A stretch of DNA of 38,020 nt from a virus: positions 1 through 38,020 of the IMG/VR virus record IMGVR_UViG_3300037882_000224. One strand, given 5' to 3'. The position numbers were made by a program, and so were the translations under genes. Below, piece by piece: positions 1 to 6,551 of this stretch; position 1 is the first letter of the stretch; every line of letters starts with the position of its first letter. The notes beneath the pieces are model-generated. The model searched no databases. It was not told where the DNA came from and saw only the letters and a program-made list of their open reading frames with translations.

Positions 1-39
1 AAACGTTGTAGGTAAGTTTGCTCAACTTTGTAGCCAAAG

Positions 40-225
40 TTACGCATACGCCCCTCTTATGGTTTTATCAGCAATAAAATCATCTTCTGTTTTGCATTCT
101 TGGTTTTCGCAAATCCAAAACTCCATTTCGTCATAATATCCTTTAAATTCAATATAAGTCATTTCTGCGCCACAAGCACAAACAGGACGTTTTTTACCTT
201 CATTTTTTACATTTCTCTGTAACAT
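40..225 (-). CDS. small Cys-rich hypothetical protein (possible zinc ribbon)
   Basis: Unrecognised 61-residue protein. It has two cysteine pairs, C16/C18 (in CACG) and C39/C44 (in CENQEC), about 20 residues apart, which would suit one structural zinc site. It is the last leftward gene before the left edge of the window and follows a 150-nt spacer that contains a long inverted repeat. No catalytic motif is visible. The Cys spacing is seen directly; zinc binding is inferred. Confidence 0.6.
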   Translation of the reverse strand: MLQRNVKNEGKKRPVCACGAEMTYIEFKGYYDEMEFWICENQECKTEDDFIADKTIRGAYA

Positions 226-260
226 AATTCGTTATTTTAAAAAACCTACCTACAACAATA

Positions 261-368
261 TATTGTAGCAATTAAGGCTTTGGTTATTAATTTAGTTACT
301 GTTTTGTACTTTTAAGTTTTGATCTTTAATCGAAGCATAAGGCGTACTTTTCCTTAACTGCTACAATA
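261..368 (-). ncRNA. long imperfect inverted repeat, possible structured leader
   Basis: TATTGTAGCA at 261-270 pairs with TGCTACAATA at 359-368 (10 bp). After one A/C mismatch, TTAAGG at 272-277 pairs with CCTTAA at 352-357 (6 bp). The 16 pairs enclose about 74 nt. A 12-bp palindrome (ACAATATATTGT) sits just outside at 255-266. The element lies between two leftward genes, so it could be a leader or processing structure for the 61-aa gene downstream. The pairing is seen; the RNA role is inferred. Confidence 0.4.
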
Positions 369-375
369 ATGAGCG

Positions 376-693
376 TTATCTTATCCCCACTTTTCTCAAT
401 CTTCCCAACTCAAACACCAAAGCGGAATCAGTAATAACTTGATACTTTTTATTATTATCATTTACTAATCCTTTTAAGGTTAGTATAATATATTCCTTTG
501 CTACTATTTTAGCCTCAAACTCTTTATTCACATTTACTACACTATCGTATTTATGAGTAGTATAAGCATTTATTGAATCGAGGTTAATTTGCTCTTGTTG
601 TAGGTTGTTTGTTGGTTCTTTAGTTTTATCGTAGGATATAAACCCTATAACAAATAAAGCTACTACCAATATAGCTATTATAACATCCTTCAT
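376..693 (-). CDS. small membrane-anchored protein with periplasmic coiled segment
   Basis: Unrecognised 105-residue protein. Residues 3-21 form one hydrophobic segment (IIAILVVALFVIGFISY), followed by a polar, Asn/Lys/Glu-rich stretch likely to be helical. That layout resembles inner-membrane spanins (Rz) or other small phage membrane proteins, but no family signature is visible. The start codon overlaps the stop of the upstream HTH gene as ATGA, so the two are probably co-transcribed leftward and translationally coupled. The membrane segment is clear; a lysis role is only a guess. Confidence 0.65.
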   Translation of the reverse strand: MKDVIIAILVVALFVIGFISYDKTKEPTNNLQQEQINLDSINAYTTHKYDSVVNVNKEFEAKIVAKEYIILTLKGLVNDNNKKYQVITDSALVFELGRLRKVGIR

Positions 694-869
694 ACTTTCT
701 CGTTTACAAAGTTATTAATACTATCTACATACTTAGTAGGTACTTTACAACTCTTTAACCAGTAGCTTAACTGAGGTGGTTTAACTCCTAATACCTTAGA
801 TAAATCTCTTTTCCAAAACTTTACATTTGCTAACTTACTGTTAATCTTCTTTATTGCTTTTGCGTCCAT
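690..869 (-). CDS. small helix-turn-helix DNA-binding protein, likely regulator
   Basis: 59-residue protein beginning MDAKAIKKIN. Residues around LSKVLGVKPPQLSYWLKSC look like a Cro/YdaS-type HTH: helix, turn at GVKP, and a recognition helix with QLSYWL. An in-frame ATG lies 27 nt upstream at 896, but it falls beside or inside the leftward -7 box (886-893), so translation should start at 869. It is the first gene of the leftward operon and faces the rightward early genes across about 150 bp with two divergent promoters. That is the usual setting of a phage early regulator. The DNA-binding role is inferred from the fold-like pattern and the position. Confidence 0.65.
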   Translation of the reverse strand: MDAKAIKKINSKLANVKFWKRDLSKVLGVKPPQLSYWLKSCKVPTKYVDSINNFVNEKV

Positions 870-885
870 ATAATTTAATTTCCGA

Positions 886-917
886 CAAACATACAACCTA
901 TTAATTAATTATCCAAA
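886..917 (-). promoter_or_regulatory. leftward Bacteroidota-type promoter
   Basis: Read on the minus strand: TTTG (917-914), 20-nt spacer, TATGTTTG (893-886), matching the TTTG-N19/20-TANNTTTG pattern. Transcription should begin near 881, upstream of the HTH start at 869. Confidence 0.7.
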
Positions 918-957
918 CAAATATTAATAAATTATTTTAAAAATATTTTACTTTTTA

Positions 958-988
958 TTTGGAGGTATTAAAAATTTAACTACATTTG
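958..988 (+). promoter_or_regulatory. rightward early promoter, consensus Bacteroidota type
   Basis: TTTG (958-961), exactly 19 nt, TACATTTG (981-988): a full match to TTTG-N19-TANNTTTG. It leaves a leader of about 25 nt before the first rightward gene at 1019 and lies divergent to the leftward promoter. Confidence 0.85.
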
Positions 989-1018
989 TGCCGTTAAACA
1001 ATTTAAAAACTAAACAAA

Positions 1019-1402
1019 ATGATTAAAGATTATGTAATAGATATTAAGAACTACAACGGAGTGTTAAGGTTCGATAATGGTACAGGAAAAGGATTTAGTG
1101 ATATAGCTTATGGCTATGGCAAACTATACTTTAAAGGTACTGAGCAAGAGTTAGCAGATTACGAAATGGAGTTAATTAAAAGAGGCGTTAAGATAATAGG
1201 TAGCAGGGAGAATGATATAGTAAATGTATTGGCTAAAGAAATAGGAATTGAAGAGCCAAAAGAACAACCCAAACTAACAGCTTTAGAGGTAATTGAAGAG
1301 GTTGAAAAGCAGTTGCACCGATTAAATATAACTGGCACTCGATATGCGGATAGGTTCTATACTGTGTTATTTGCAATTAAGGATTTAAAAAAAAGAATAT
1401 AA
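1019..1402 (+). CDS. hypothetical early phage protein
   Basis: Unrecognised 127-residue protein, first gene of the rightward early operon behind a consensus promoter. The N-terminal half (residues 1-65) is predicted mixed alpha/beta with several aromatic positions (GYGKLYF). The C-terminal part after a Lys/Pro/Glu-rich linker (EEPKEQPKLT) is strongly helical (ALEVIEEVEKQLHRL). No signal peptide, membrane segment or Cys cluster. The position suggests a host-takeover or early accessory role, which cannot be shown from sequence. Confidence 0.7.
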   Translation: MIKDYVIDIKNYNGVLRFDNGTGKGFSDIAYGYGKLYFKGTEQELADYEMELIKRGVKIIGSRENDIVNVLAKEIGIEEPKEQPKLTALEVIEEVEKQLHRLNITGTRYADRFYTVLFAIKDLKKRI

Positions 1403-1421
1403 CAATTAAAATCTAAACAAT

Positions 1422-1694
1422 ATGAACAACACAACAATTCAGCGAGTACTTGAACTCGAAAGCAAGTTTGAAAGCCTTTACGAATGTGAGGTAATGTTAG
1501 TAATTAACGTACCTTTAAAAGAAATGAATGAGGCTGCAAAGTACTTACAAAGACATTTATACCATCCATTTGAGAGTGGAGAAAGTCAAAACTATTATAA
1601 GTTCTACTTTTTATCTGAGCGTAATAAGCAGTTATCAGTAGAGGTAAGAAGTAGTGAATTATTCAAAAGAGAAACAAAGATAACAGAAATTTAA
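1422..1694 (+). CDS. hypothetical early phage protein
   Basis: Unrecognised 90-residue soluble protein, 19 nt after the previous stop, with the leader aaaatctaaacaat typical of this phage's genes. The N-terminal part is helical (TTIQRVLELESKFESLYE), followed by alternating hydrophobic strands. No motif recognised. Confidence 0.65.
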   Translation: MNNTTIQRVLELESKFESLYECEVMLVINVPLKEMNEAAKYLQRHLYHPFESGESQNYYKFYFLSERNKQLSVEVRSSELFKRETKITEI

Positions 1695-1705
1695 AACCAA
1701 AAACT

Positions 1706-1900
1706 ATGAAAAAACTAACACCACATTTAATTATATTCTTTGTAGGATTAATTATAACCTACATATCATTTGCATTTGTGCAAGGAACATTTAATACTTT
1801 TGCTTGGGGAGAAAGTGTAAGGTTTGGATTTATAGCGTTTTTCTTTTTAATTAATGGAGCAATTCAATTAATTTATTCAGTAAATAAGTATAATTTCTAA
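1706..1900 (+). CDS. small two-helix membrane protein
   Basis: 64-residue protein with two hydrophobic segments, about residues 7-25 (LIIFFVGLIITYISFAFV) and 39-57 (VRFGFIAFFFLINGAIQLI), joined by a short polar loop. Likely an integral inner-membrane protein. No family recognised. It sits in the early operon, away from the lysis genes, so a membrane or superinfection-related role is as likely as any other. Confidence 0.65.
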   Translation: MKKLTPHLIIFFVGLIITYISFAFVQGTFNTFAWGESVRFGFIAFFFLINGAIQLIYSVNKYNF

Positions 1901-1918
1901 CCCTTAAGCCCTAATAAC

Positions 1919-2113
1919 ATGATACCAAAAGAAAAAGCAAAAGAATTGTTTTGGGAATTTTTCCATATTGTAAATAAACGTGAAGCTAAACAATGCGCTA
2001 TAATTGCAGTTGATAAGATTTTAATTGAATTAACAAATATTCCGTATGGCATTGATTATATTAATAGAAGGGATTATTGGCAAGAAGTTAAACAAGAAAT
2101 AGAAAAAATTTAA
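1919..2113 (+). CDS. small conserved-looking phage protein
   Basis: 64-residue protein starting MIPKEKAKELF and ending RRDYWQEVKQEIEKI. From memory, this KEKAKEL... ECAIIAVDEI... YWQEVKxEI pattern recurs in small proteins of Bacteroidota phages, but no function is known to me. Entirely helical by appearance, no Cys pair or membrane segment. Confidence 0.65.
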   Translation: MIPKEKAKELFWEFFHIVNKREAKQCAIIAVDKILIELTNIPYGIDYINRRDYWQEVKQEIEKI

Positions 2114-2123
2114 AAATAATAAC

Positions 2124-2414
2124 ATGACAAAAGAAGAAATAGTAGATGTTTTAGATAATCATTCATTTAAAGTATATCAGCATGGCGATGTAGTTTCAAA
2201 AACTGATTTTAATGCAATAGCCAAAATTATATCCGAACGCCTATCCGAGCAAAAGGAAAAGCACGATAAGGAGATGGAAGATATAAAGCAAAGTTTTGAA
2301 AAGGCATCTTATGGTTGTTGGGATTATATTCCACAATATAAAAGTTGGACTAATTTTGATAGCGGAGAAAAACTAACCACCACCGAACTACTAACCAAAA
2401 TTAAAAACAGATAA
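2124..2414 (+). CDS. hypothetical early phage protein
   Basis: Unrecognised 96-residue protein. The middle (about residues 35-60) is a charged helix likely to form a coiled coil (RLSEQKEKHDKEMEDIKQSF). The C-terminus carries aromatic residues (CWDYIPQYKSW) before a TTTELLTKIKNR tail. Same strand and spacing as its neighbours. Confidence 0.6.
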   Translation: MTKEEIVDVLDNHSFKVYQHGDVVSKTDFNAIAKIISERLSEQKEKHDKEMEDIKQSFEKASYGCWDYIPQYKSWTNFDSGEKLTTTELLTKIKNR

Positions 2415-2415
2415 T

Positions 2416-2556
2416 ATGAGAGCAATCGTAGAAATGACGCAAAAAGAAATAGAAGATACTTTATTGAAAATTGTAATACTGGAAAAAGAGAACCATGCTA
2501 ATAGATGGACTGCTATTTTAGCCGTTATAGCTTTATTCGGATGCTTTTTTGGATAA
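2416..2556 (+). CDS. very small tail-anchored membrane protein
   Basis: 46-residue reading frame starting MRAIVEMTQKEI and ending with a hydrophobic segment (WTAILAVIALFGCFFG) directly before the stop. This is a C-tail anchor topology with a charged helical N-terminus. It starts 2 nt after the previous stop, consistent with translational coupling. Function unknown. Confidence 0.5.
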   Translation: MRAIVEMTQKEIEDTLLKIVILEKENHANRWTAILAVIALFGCFFG

Positions 2557-2564
2557 GTGAATTA

Positions 2565-2711
2565 ATGTACCAAAGGGATGCAGCATTAATCGAAGCAGCT
2601 AATTATAAGGCTATATCCGAAAAGCAAAAGGAGTATTTCAGTACTAAGATAGATACAATGGTATTTTACAACGAATGCGGAATTAGAATTAATTTAAAAG
2701 AAAATGAATAA
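2565..2711 (+). CDS. small hypothetical protein
   Basis: 48-residue protein from the ATG at 2565 (MYQRDAALIEAANYKAI). In-frame upstream ATGs (2505, 2541) exist but fall inside the preceding 46-aa gene, so the start just after that gene's stop is preferred. Charged, helical, no motif. The end overlaps the next gene's first possible ATG (2704). Confidence 0.5.
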   Translation: MYQRDAALIEAANYKAISEKQKEYFSTKIDTMVFYNECGIRINLKENE

Positions 2712-2712
2712 C

Positions 2713-3102
2713 ATGGAAAACAGAGAAATAAAATTTAGAGTTTGGGATAACTTAGCAAAAGAGTGGTATTGCGAGCCAATAAGTTTTGAATCGCTCCTTT
2801 ATAATTATGGGTATAATATTTCAGATAATGGAGAGCATGAAAAAGGGTATGAGTGTACGCAATACACAGGCTTAAAAGATAAGAACGGAGTAGATATTTA
2901 CGAAGGGGATATTGTTACTTTTACAAGAGGGGTAGGCAATTGGACTGGTAAGACTTTAACAACAACGCATGAAGTTTATTATTCAGATGTTATTTGTGCT
3001 TTTGTTTTAAAAGGTCAAGGCGATTATATTAAACTAAGGAGATTAGAAAATAGATATATTTATGAGGTTATAGGTAACATTTACGAAAATAATCAAAAAT
3101 AA
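2713..3102 (+). CDS. YopX-family phage protein
   Basis: About 129 residues from the ATG at 2713; another in-frame ATG lies 9 nt upstream. The start MENREIKFRVWD, the central block QYTGLKDKNGVDIYEGDIV and the end YEVIGNIYEN are the hallmarks of the YopX family, known from SPbeta and many phages. YopX proteins are small beta-rich proteins of unknown function, usually encoded in early accessory regions as here. Family assignment is by motif pattern. Confidence 0.85.
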   Translation: MENREIKFRVWDNLAKEWYCEPISFESLLYNYGYNISDNGEHEKGYECTQYTGLKDKNGVDIYEGDIVTFTRGVGNWTGKTLTTTHEVYYSDVICAFVLKGQGDYIKLRRLENRYIYEVIGNIYENNQK

Positions 3103-3127
3103 TAGTAGGATATTCAAATTAAATTAT

Positions 3128-3135
3128 TAACTTTG
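3128..3135 (+). promoter_or_regulatory. probable -7 box upstream of recombinase gene
   Basis: TAACTTTG matches TANNTTTG. No good TTTG -33 is found 19-20 nt upstream. The downstream GCCTAAACT also occurs after the 35042 promoter. Plausible promoter for the gene at 3160. Confidence 0.4.
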
Positions 3136-3159
3136 CCTAAACTTTAAAAACTAAACATT

Positions 3160-3702
3160 ATGAAATTAAACACACCATTAACAATTAATGAAATAGACTT
3201 TAGAATACAGTCTGTTAACTTAGGCGGTTATGCTACTATTTTAGCATACAAAGATGCCAGAGTAGATATGAACCGATTAGACGCTGTTTATGGCGTTGAA
3301 TATTGGCAAAAAAGATACGATATTATAAACGGTAATTTGTTTTGTTCTATTGGCATCTACAACAAAGAGATAAAAGAGTGGATTTGGAAACAAGATGTAG
3401 GAACTGAAAGTATGACTGAAAAAGAAAAAGGTCAGGCTTCGGATGCTTTTAAAAGGGCTTGTTTTAATATTGGAATAGGGCGTGAGTTATACGATTATCC
3501 AGTAATGCAAGTAAAGTTAAATGCTAATGAGTTTTCGGTAACAGAATACAATGGCAAAAAGTCGGCTAAACAAACGTATGAATTAAAGTTAAAGGAGTGG
3601 GTTTGGTTTAGTCGGTTTACAGAAGATGGTAAGTTAAATTATTTAGCTGCCAAAGATGAGAAAGGTACTTTAAGATTCACTTTTGGTACTTATATTAAGT
3701 AA
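3160..3702 (+). CDS. Rad52/Rad22-like single-strand annealing protein
   Basis: 180 residues. The core matches phage Rad52-type annealing proteins: YWQKRYDIINGNLFCSIGIY, then WIWKQDVGTES, and the helix EKEKGQASDAFKRACFNIGIGRELYDYP. That last block (QASDAFKRACxxxGIGRxLYD) is the most recognisable part of Rad52-family recombinases. Such proteins coat phage ssDNA and anneal complementary strands during replication-linked recombination. The neighbours, a NinB/Orf-like protein and RusA resolvase, fit a recombination module. Confidence 0.8.
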   Translation: MKLNTPLTINEIDFRIQSVNLGGYATILAYKDARVDMNRLDAVYGVEYWQKRYDIINGNLFCSIGIYNKEIKEWIWKQDVGTESMTEKEKGQASDAFKRACFNIGIGRELYDYPVMQVKLNANEFSVTEYNGKKSAKQTYELKLKEWVWFSRFTEDGKLNYLAAKDEKGTLRFTFGTYIK

Positions 3703-3715
3703 ATTTTGTTTAGTT

Positions 3716-3767
3716 GCAAGGTGGGGCTAACGTCTGAAGGTCGAAAGAATGAACTTTTGAGCCTTGC
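3716..3767 (+). terminator. possible structured 3' end or terminator
   Basis: GCAAGG (3716-3721) pairs with CCTTGC (3762-3767). Inside it TCGAAAG (3741-3747) pairs with CTTTTGA (3754-3760) around a 6-nt loop. A T-rich stretch follows. The rest of the 178-nt gap between 3702 and 3881 holds no gene I can support. It could be a terminator after the annealing gene or a small RNA; pairing is moderate. Confidence 0.35.
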
Positions 3768-3880
3768 TTTATAACATTTTTATTTAAAATTCATGCAAAA
3801 ATAACGCTTAACTAATTAAATAACAGATAATTATCACGAATCTAAATGATACTACAAATACAAGTAGAAAGCGTAAGTAA

Positions 3881-4309
3881 ATGAAGCACGAATTTATAAC
3901 CAACGTAAATAAAGGCAAGTTAGGGAGCATTACTTCCCGACAGATTAAAACCACTATTGAAAAATACGAGGGTTATAGGATAATTTTAACTATTGATAAA
4001 TGCAGTCCTAAAAGAAGCAATCAACAAAACAGTTATATCCATTTACTATTTACTATCCTTACCGATGCTTTAAATGACTTAGGAAACGAGTTTAATATGT
4101 TAGAGGTAAAAGATATGATGAAAGCTAAATACTTGCTTGTAGACGTTGTAAATGAGAAAACAGGTGAGATATTAGGGCAACGGATTAAAGGCACTTCTGA
4201 ATGTACAACTATTGAGTTAAACAACTTTTTTGAGAATGTGATAAGATGGGGTGCTGAGTTAGGGATAGTACTCCCATATCCAAATGAGGAATTAGAATTA
4301 GACTTATGA
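3881..4309 (+). CDS. NinB/Orf-like recombination protein
   Basis: 142 residues. The block KRSNQQNSYIHLLFTILTDALNDLG resembles the R-xx-QN-xx-H/W-xx-L region of NinB/lambda Orf-like recombination mediators, which help load annealing proteins or bind ssDNA. The remainder is helical and acidic at the C-terminus (EELELDL). The stop overlaps the start of the HNH gene by 4 nt. Assignment is moderate; position in the recombination module supports it. Confidence 0.55.
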   Translation: MKHEFITNVNKGKLGSITSRQIKTTIEKYEGYRIILTIDKCSPKRSNQQNSYIHLLFTILTDALNDLGNEFNMLEVKDMMKAKYLLVDVVNEKTGEILGQRIKGTSECTTIELNNFFENVIRWGAELGIVLPYPNEELELDL

Positions 4310-4590
4310 AAAAGCACACTAAAATTTACTTAGATTATTTTGGCTATACAACAGCCGACTTTATACCTTGTGAAATTTGCGGTAATAGAGCAGTTGATAT
4401 ACACCATATTGAGGCTCGTGGAATGGGAGGGTCAAAACAGTCAGACTATATCGAAAACTTACAAGCTGTATGTAGAAAGTGCCATATTCTTGTGGGTGAT
4501 TTATCTAAATTTAAAGATGAATTAAAAAGAATACATAAATTAAGAATGAGTAACGATTGGAGTGAGTTTTTTGTTGATAACTTTAGATAG
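4306..4590 (+). CDS. HNH endonuclease-like protein
   Basis: 94 residues with an HNH fold: zinc ligands CEIC (residues about 23-26) and CRKCH (about 60-64), the catalytic pair in DIHHIEARGMGG, and the Asn in ENLQAVCRKCH. Small HNH proteins of this kind beside recombination genes may act as nicking enzymes in phage DNA metabolism rather than homing enzymes. It overlaps the NinB-like gene, so it belongs to the recombination operon. Confidence 0.8.
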   Translation: MKKHTKIYLDYFGYTTADFIPCEICGNRAVDIHHIEARGMGGSKQSDYIENLQAVCRKCHILVGDLSKFKDELKRIHKLRMSNDWSEFFVDNFR

Positions 4591-4622
4591 TCATAATATA
4601 ATACATACGATATTATGACTAT
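4587..4622. repeat. perfect 13-bp inverted repeat before homing endonuclease
   Basis: ATAGTCATAATAT (4587-4599) and ATATTATGACTAT (4610-4622) are perfect inverted repeats separated by 10 nt. The left arm contains the stop codon of the HNH gene and the right arm runs into the -7-like box TATATTTG (4620-4627), 3 nt before the next ATG. It may insulate the homing endonuclease gene from upstream transcripts or be an operator. Confidence 0.7.
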
Positions 4623-4627
4623 ATTTG
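4620..4627 (+). promoter_or_regulatory. -7-like box at the homing endonuclease start
   Basis: TATATTTG matches TANNTTTG but ends only 3 nt before ATG 4631, so a transcript from it would be almost leaderless. No TTTG lies 19-20 nt upstream. Uncertain. Confidence 0.3.
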
Positions 4628-4630
4628 TAA

Positions 4631-5128
4631 ATGGAAAATTTTAAAGACATAATTGGTTATGAGGGGATTTATAGTATTTCTCCAACCGCAAAAATTAAAA
4701 GTAAAAATGGGTATATTTCAAATGGATGGGAACATAGTAAATTAGGTTATCGTAAAGTTAGATTATACAAGAATAATAACTCAAAAGACTTTTATTTGCA
4801 TAGGCTTGTAGCTATGGCATTTATACCAAATACTTATAATAAAACAGACGTTAATCATATTGATAATAACCCAAGAAATAATAATGTTGATAATCTTGAA
4901 TGGTGTACTCATAAGGAAAATGTAGCACATTGCACAAAACATAAAAGGCATAATCCAAAAACAACTAAAGTTATTAATATAATAACAGGAGAAAAATTTG
5001 ATAGCATTAAATTAGCAGCCGAATCTATTGGAATGAAACAAAATACATTAACTTATAAGTTATTAGGTAAAAGAAAAAATAACACAGATTTTCAAACATT
5101 AGATATATTTAACGTATGGCAAAAATAG
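4631..5128 (+). CDS. NUMOD4-HNH homing endonuclease
   Basis: 165 residues with three modules: NUMOD4 at the N-terminus (FKDIIGYEGIYSIS), an HNH_3 core (HRLVAMAFIPN, then VNHIDNNPRNNNVDNLEWCT) and a C-terminal NUMOD1-like DNA-recognition repeat (LAAESIGMKQNTLTYKLLGK). This is a free-standing homing endonuclease of the SPO1/phage type, spreading by cutting related phage DNA. Its end overlaps the RusA start by 13 nt, so it sits tightly inside the recombination operon, preceded by a perfect inverted repeat. Confidence 0.88.
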   Translation: MENFKDIIGYEGIYSISPTAKIKSKNGYISNGWEHSKLGYRKVRLYKNNNSKDFYLHRLVAMAFIPNTYNKTDVNHIDNNPRNNNVDNLEWCTHKENVAHCTKHKRHNPKTTKVINIITGEKFDSIKLAAESIGMKQNTLTYKLLGKRKNNTDFQTLDIFNVWQK

Positions 5129-5424
5129 AAGTTAAACCGTTATCAGTAAACGAATGTTGGCAGGGTCGAAGATTTAAAACAGAAAAATATAAATGGTATG
5201 AATTAGAGGTAATTAGTTTACTACCTAATAAAGTTGATGTAACAAGTAATCTTTGTATTGAGTTTGGAATGAGTAAGTTATCCGATATTGATAATCCTTT
5301 GAAACCTTTTTTGGATATACTTCAAAAGAAATACGGAATAAATGATAGGGATATAAACGAGTTGCTGGTAAAGAAAACAGTAGTAAAAAAAGGGGATGAA
5401 TTTATTTTCTTTTATTTTTATTAG
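5116..5424 (+). CDS. rusA: RusA-family Holliday junction resolvase
   Basis: 102 residues. The start KPLSVNECWQGRRFKT, the acidic block SDIDNPLKPFLDIL and the following KYGINDRDINEL match RusA resolvases; the aspartates in DIDNPLK and LDIL correspond to the metal-binding residues. RusA dimers cut four-way junctions made by phage recombination and replication. It is slightly shorter than the E. coli enzyme (about 120 residues), mainly at the C-terminus, which ends in an aromatic IFFYFY tail. The start overlaps the homing endonuclease. Confidence 0.85.
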   Translation: MAKIEVKPLSVNECWQGRRFKTEKYKWYELEVISLLPNKVDVTSNLCIEFGMSKLSDIDNPLKPFLDILQKKYGINDRDINELLVKKTVVKKGDEFIFFYFY

Positions 5425-5430
5425 TTTTTA

Positions 5431-5462
5431 CTTGCTTTATTGAAAAACATTTTGTAATATTG
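5431..5462 (+). promoter_or_regulatory. promoter of structured RNA / downstream genes
   Basis: CTTG (5431-5434), 20 nt, TAATATTG (5455-5462), one mismatch from TANNTTTG. The 15-nt block TTTTGTAATATTGCA (5450-5464) recurs exactly at 10360-10374 in a promoter with a full TTTG -33. Transcription should start near 5467. Confidence 0.6.
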
Positions 5463-5467
5463 CAGAC

Positions 5468-5590
5468 GTAGAATTAACCACTCTACTTATACTGAAACAA
5501 TAAAAGACATTTAAGCCCTTGTGGGTGTGTTGTAGAGAGTTTCAGCTCTACTACGGTTGGTAACCGAAGCACATCTGCAAGGGTTTTTTA
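5468..5590 (+). ncRNA. candidate structured RNA: three-way junction with loop pseudoknot
   Basis: The 178-nt gap between RusA and the next gene folds well. Basal stem: 5513-5530 with 5569-5586, 18 continuous pairs including several G-U. Hairpin P2: GTAGAG 5532-5537 with CTCTAC 5546-5551, loop 5538-5545. Hairpin P3: CGGTT 5554-5558 with AACCG 5562-5566. The P2 loop sequence GTTTCAG (5539-5545) is fully complementary to CTGAAAC upstream (5492-5498), a possible 7-bp pseudoknot. A run of six T (5584-5589) follows the stem, so the RNA may end there like a terminator. It is either an independent small RNA or a riboregulator in the leader of gene 5603. It matches no RNA family I recognise; not a tRNA. 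Confidence 0.65.
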
Positions 5591-5602
5591 ATTTACAAAA
5601 TT

Positions 5603-5818
5603 ATGGGAAAAAGAATTATTTACACAGAAGATGGCTCAAAGGTAGGAGCTGAAATTGAAATGTTTGTTAACGTAGATGGTAACGTTACAGTTGTTATTAA
5701 ATATGAAGATGATTTAGATGCAGATTTAAGATGTATAACATTAAAGCCAACTGATTTTAATAATATGGTTACAACTGCAAATGAAGAACTAACAGAATTT
5801 TACGAAGATGGCGAGTAA
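5603..5818 (+). CDS. hypothetical protein downstream of structured RNA
   Basis: Unrecognised 71-residue acidic protein. It begins MGKRIIYTEDG and looks like an all-beta small domain (GAEIEMFVNVDGNVTVVIKY) with an acidic helical tail. It starts about 14 nt after the T run of the structured RNA, and its stop overlaps the start of the replication gene. Confidence 0.65.
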   Translation: MGKRIIYTEDGSKVGAEIEMFVNVDGNVTVVIKYEDDLDADLRCITLKPTDFNNMVTTANEELTEFYEDGE

Positions 5819-6551
5819 AGACCCTGCATTTTTGTTCTATTCAAAGGATTGGATTGAAGGAACAGCGGAATTAAGCCCAGCCGAAAAAGGTGTTTATATT
5901 GACTTGTTATGCTACCAGCATCAAAAATCTGATTTGCCTTCTGACTTACACAGGATATGCAGATTAGTTCGTTTATCTTATGATGAGTTTTTAGTTATTT
6001 GGAATGTTATTTCTGATAAATTCTATGTAGATGGGGAGCGAATGTTTAACATAAAACTAAGCGAAGTAATGAGCGAACGCTCTTTAAAAGGTAAAAAAAA
6101 TAAGATTATAGGTATCTTTGCATCACTATTAAGAAAGTCAGATTTAAGTAAAAAGGAATATTCAGAAGTAAGAAGTTCGTTTAAGGCAGATGATTTTATG
6201 CAAATAGATAGCGAACGCTTAACCGAACGCTTAACCGAATGGTATGAATTACGCTTAAAAAGCATTGCAAATGAAGATGCAAATGCAAATGAAGATATTA
6301 ATACTATTAATATAGAGTTTGACGTATTTTGGAATTTATACAATAAAAAGGTAGGAGATAAAAAAGACTGTATTAAAAAGTGGAATAAATTAACCGATAT
6401 TGATAGGCAGAAAATAATTGATACCTTGCCAAAGTTTTTATCGAATATAAAAGATAAACAATTCCAAGCCCATCCATCAACTTATCTTAATCAAGAGCGA
6501 TGGAATGACGAAATACAAATAGAAACAACAGTTAAAAAAATGGTAATGTAA
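5808..6551 (+). CDS. DUF1376-like replication protein / helicase loader
   Basis: 247 residues. The N-terminus (DPAFLFYSKDWIEGTAELSPAEKGVYIDLLCYQH) matches DUF1376, a winged-helix-like domain in phage replication initiators. The C-terminal region (FDVFWNLYNKKVGDKKDCIKKW... HPSTYLNQERWND) matches the helical tail common to phage replisome organisers and helicase loaders. A repetitive hydrophilic linker joins them (SERLTERLTEWYEL, NEDANANED). It overlaps the primase-helicase start by one base, so the two probably work together at the origin. Function is inferred from domain pattern and context. Confidence 0.75.
   Translation: MASKDPAFLFYSKDWIEGTAELSPAEKGVYIDLLCYQHQKSDLPSDLHRICRLVRLSYDEFLVIWNVISDKFYVDGERMFNIKLSEVMSERSLKGKKNKIIGIFASLLRKSDLSKKEYSEVRSSFKADDFMQIDSERLTERLTEWYELRLKSIANEDANANEDINTINIEFDVFWNLYNKKVGDKKDCIKKWNKLTDIDRQKIIDTLPKFLSNIKDKQFQAHPSTYLNQERWNDEIQIETTVKKMVM

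Noticed and set aside
869-896. Start of the HTH gene at 896
   Set aside because: That ATG lies beside the -7 box of its own promoter, so it would be upstream of the predicted transcript; ATG 869 is used instead.
5513-5586. tRNA, purine riboswitch or hammerhead ribozyme
   Set aside because: No anticodon/T-arm layout, no CUGANGA/GAAA core and no conserved purine-riboswitch junction; only the general three-way shape is shared.
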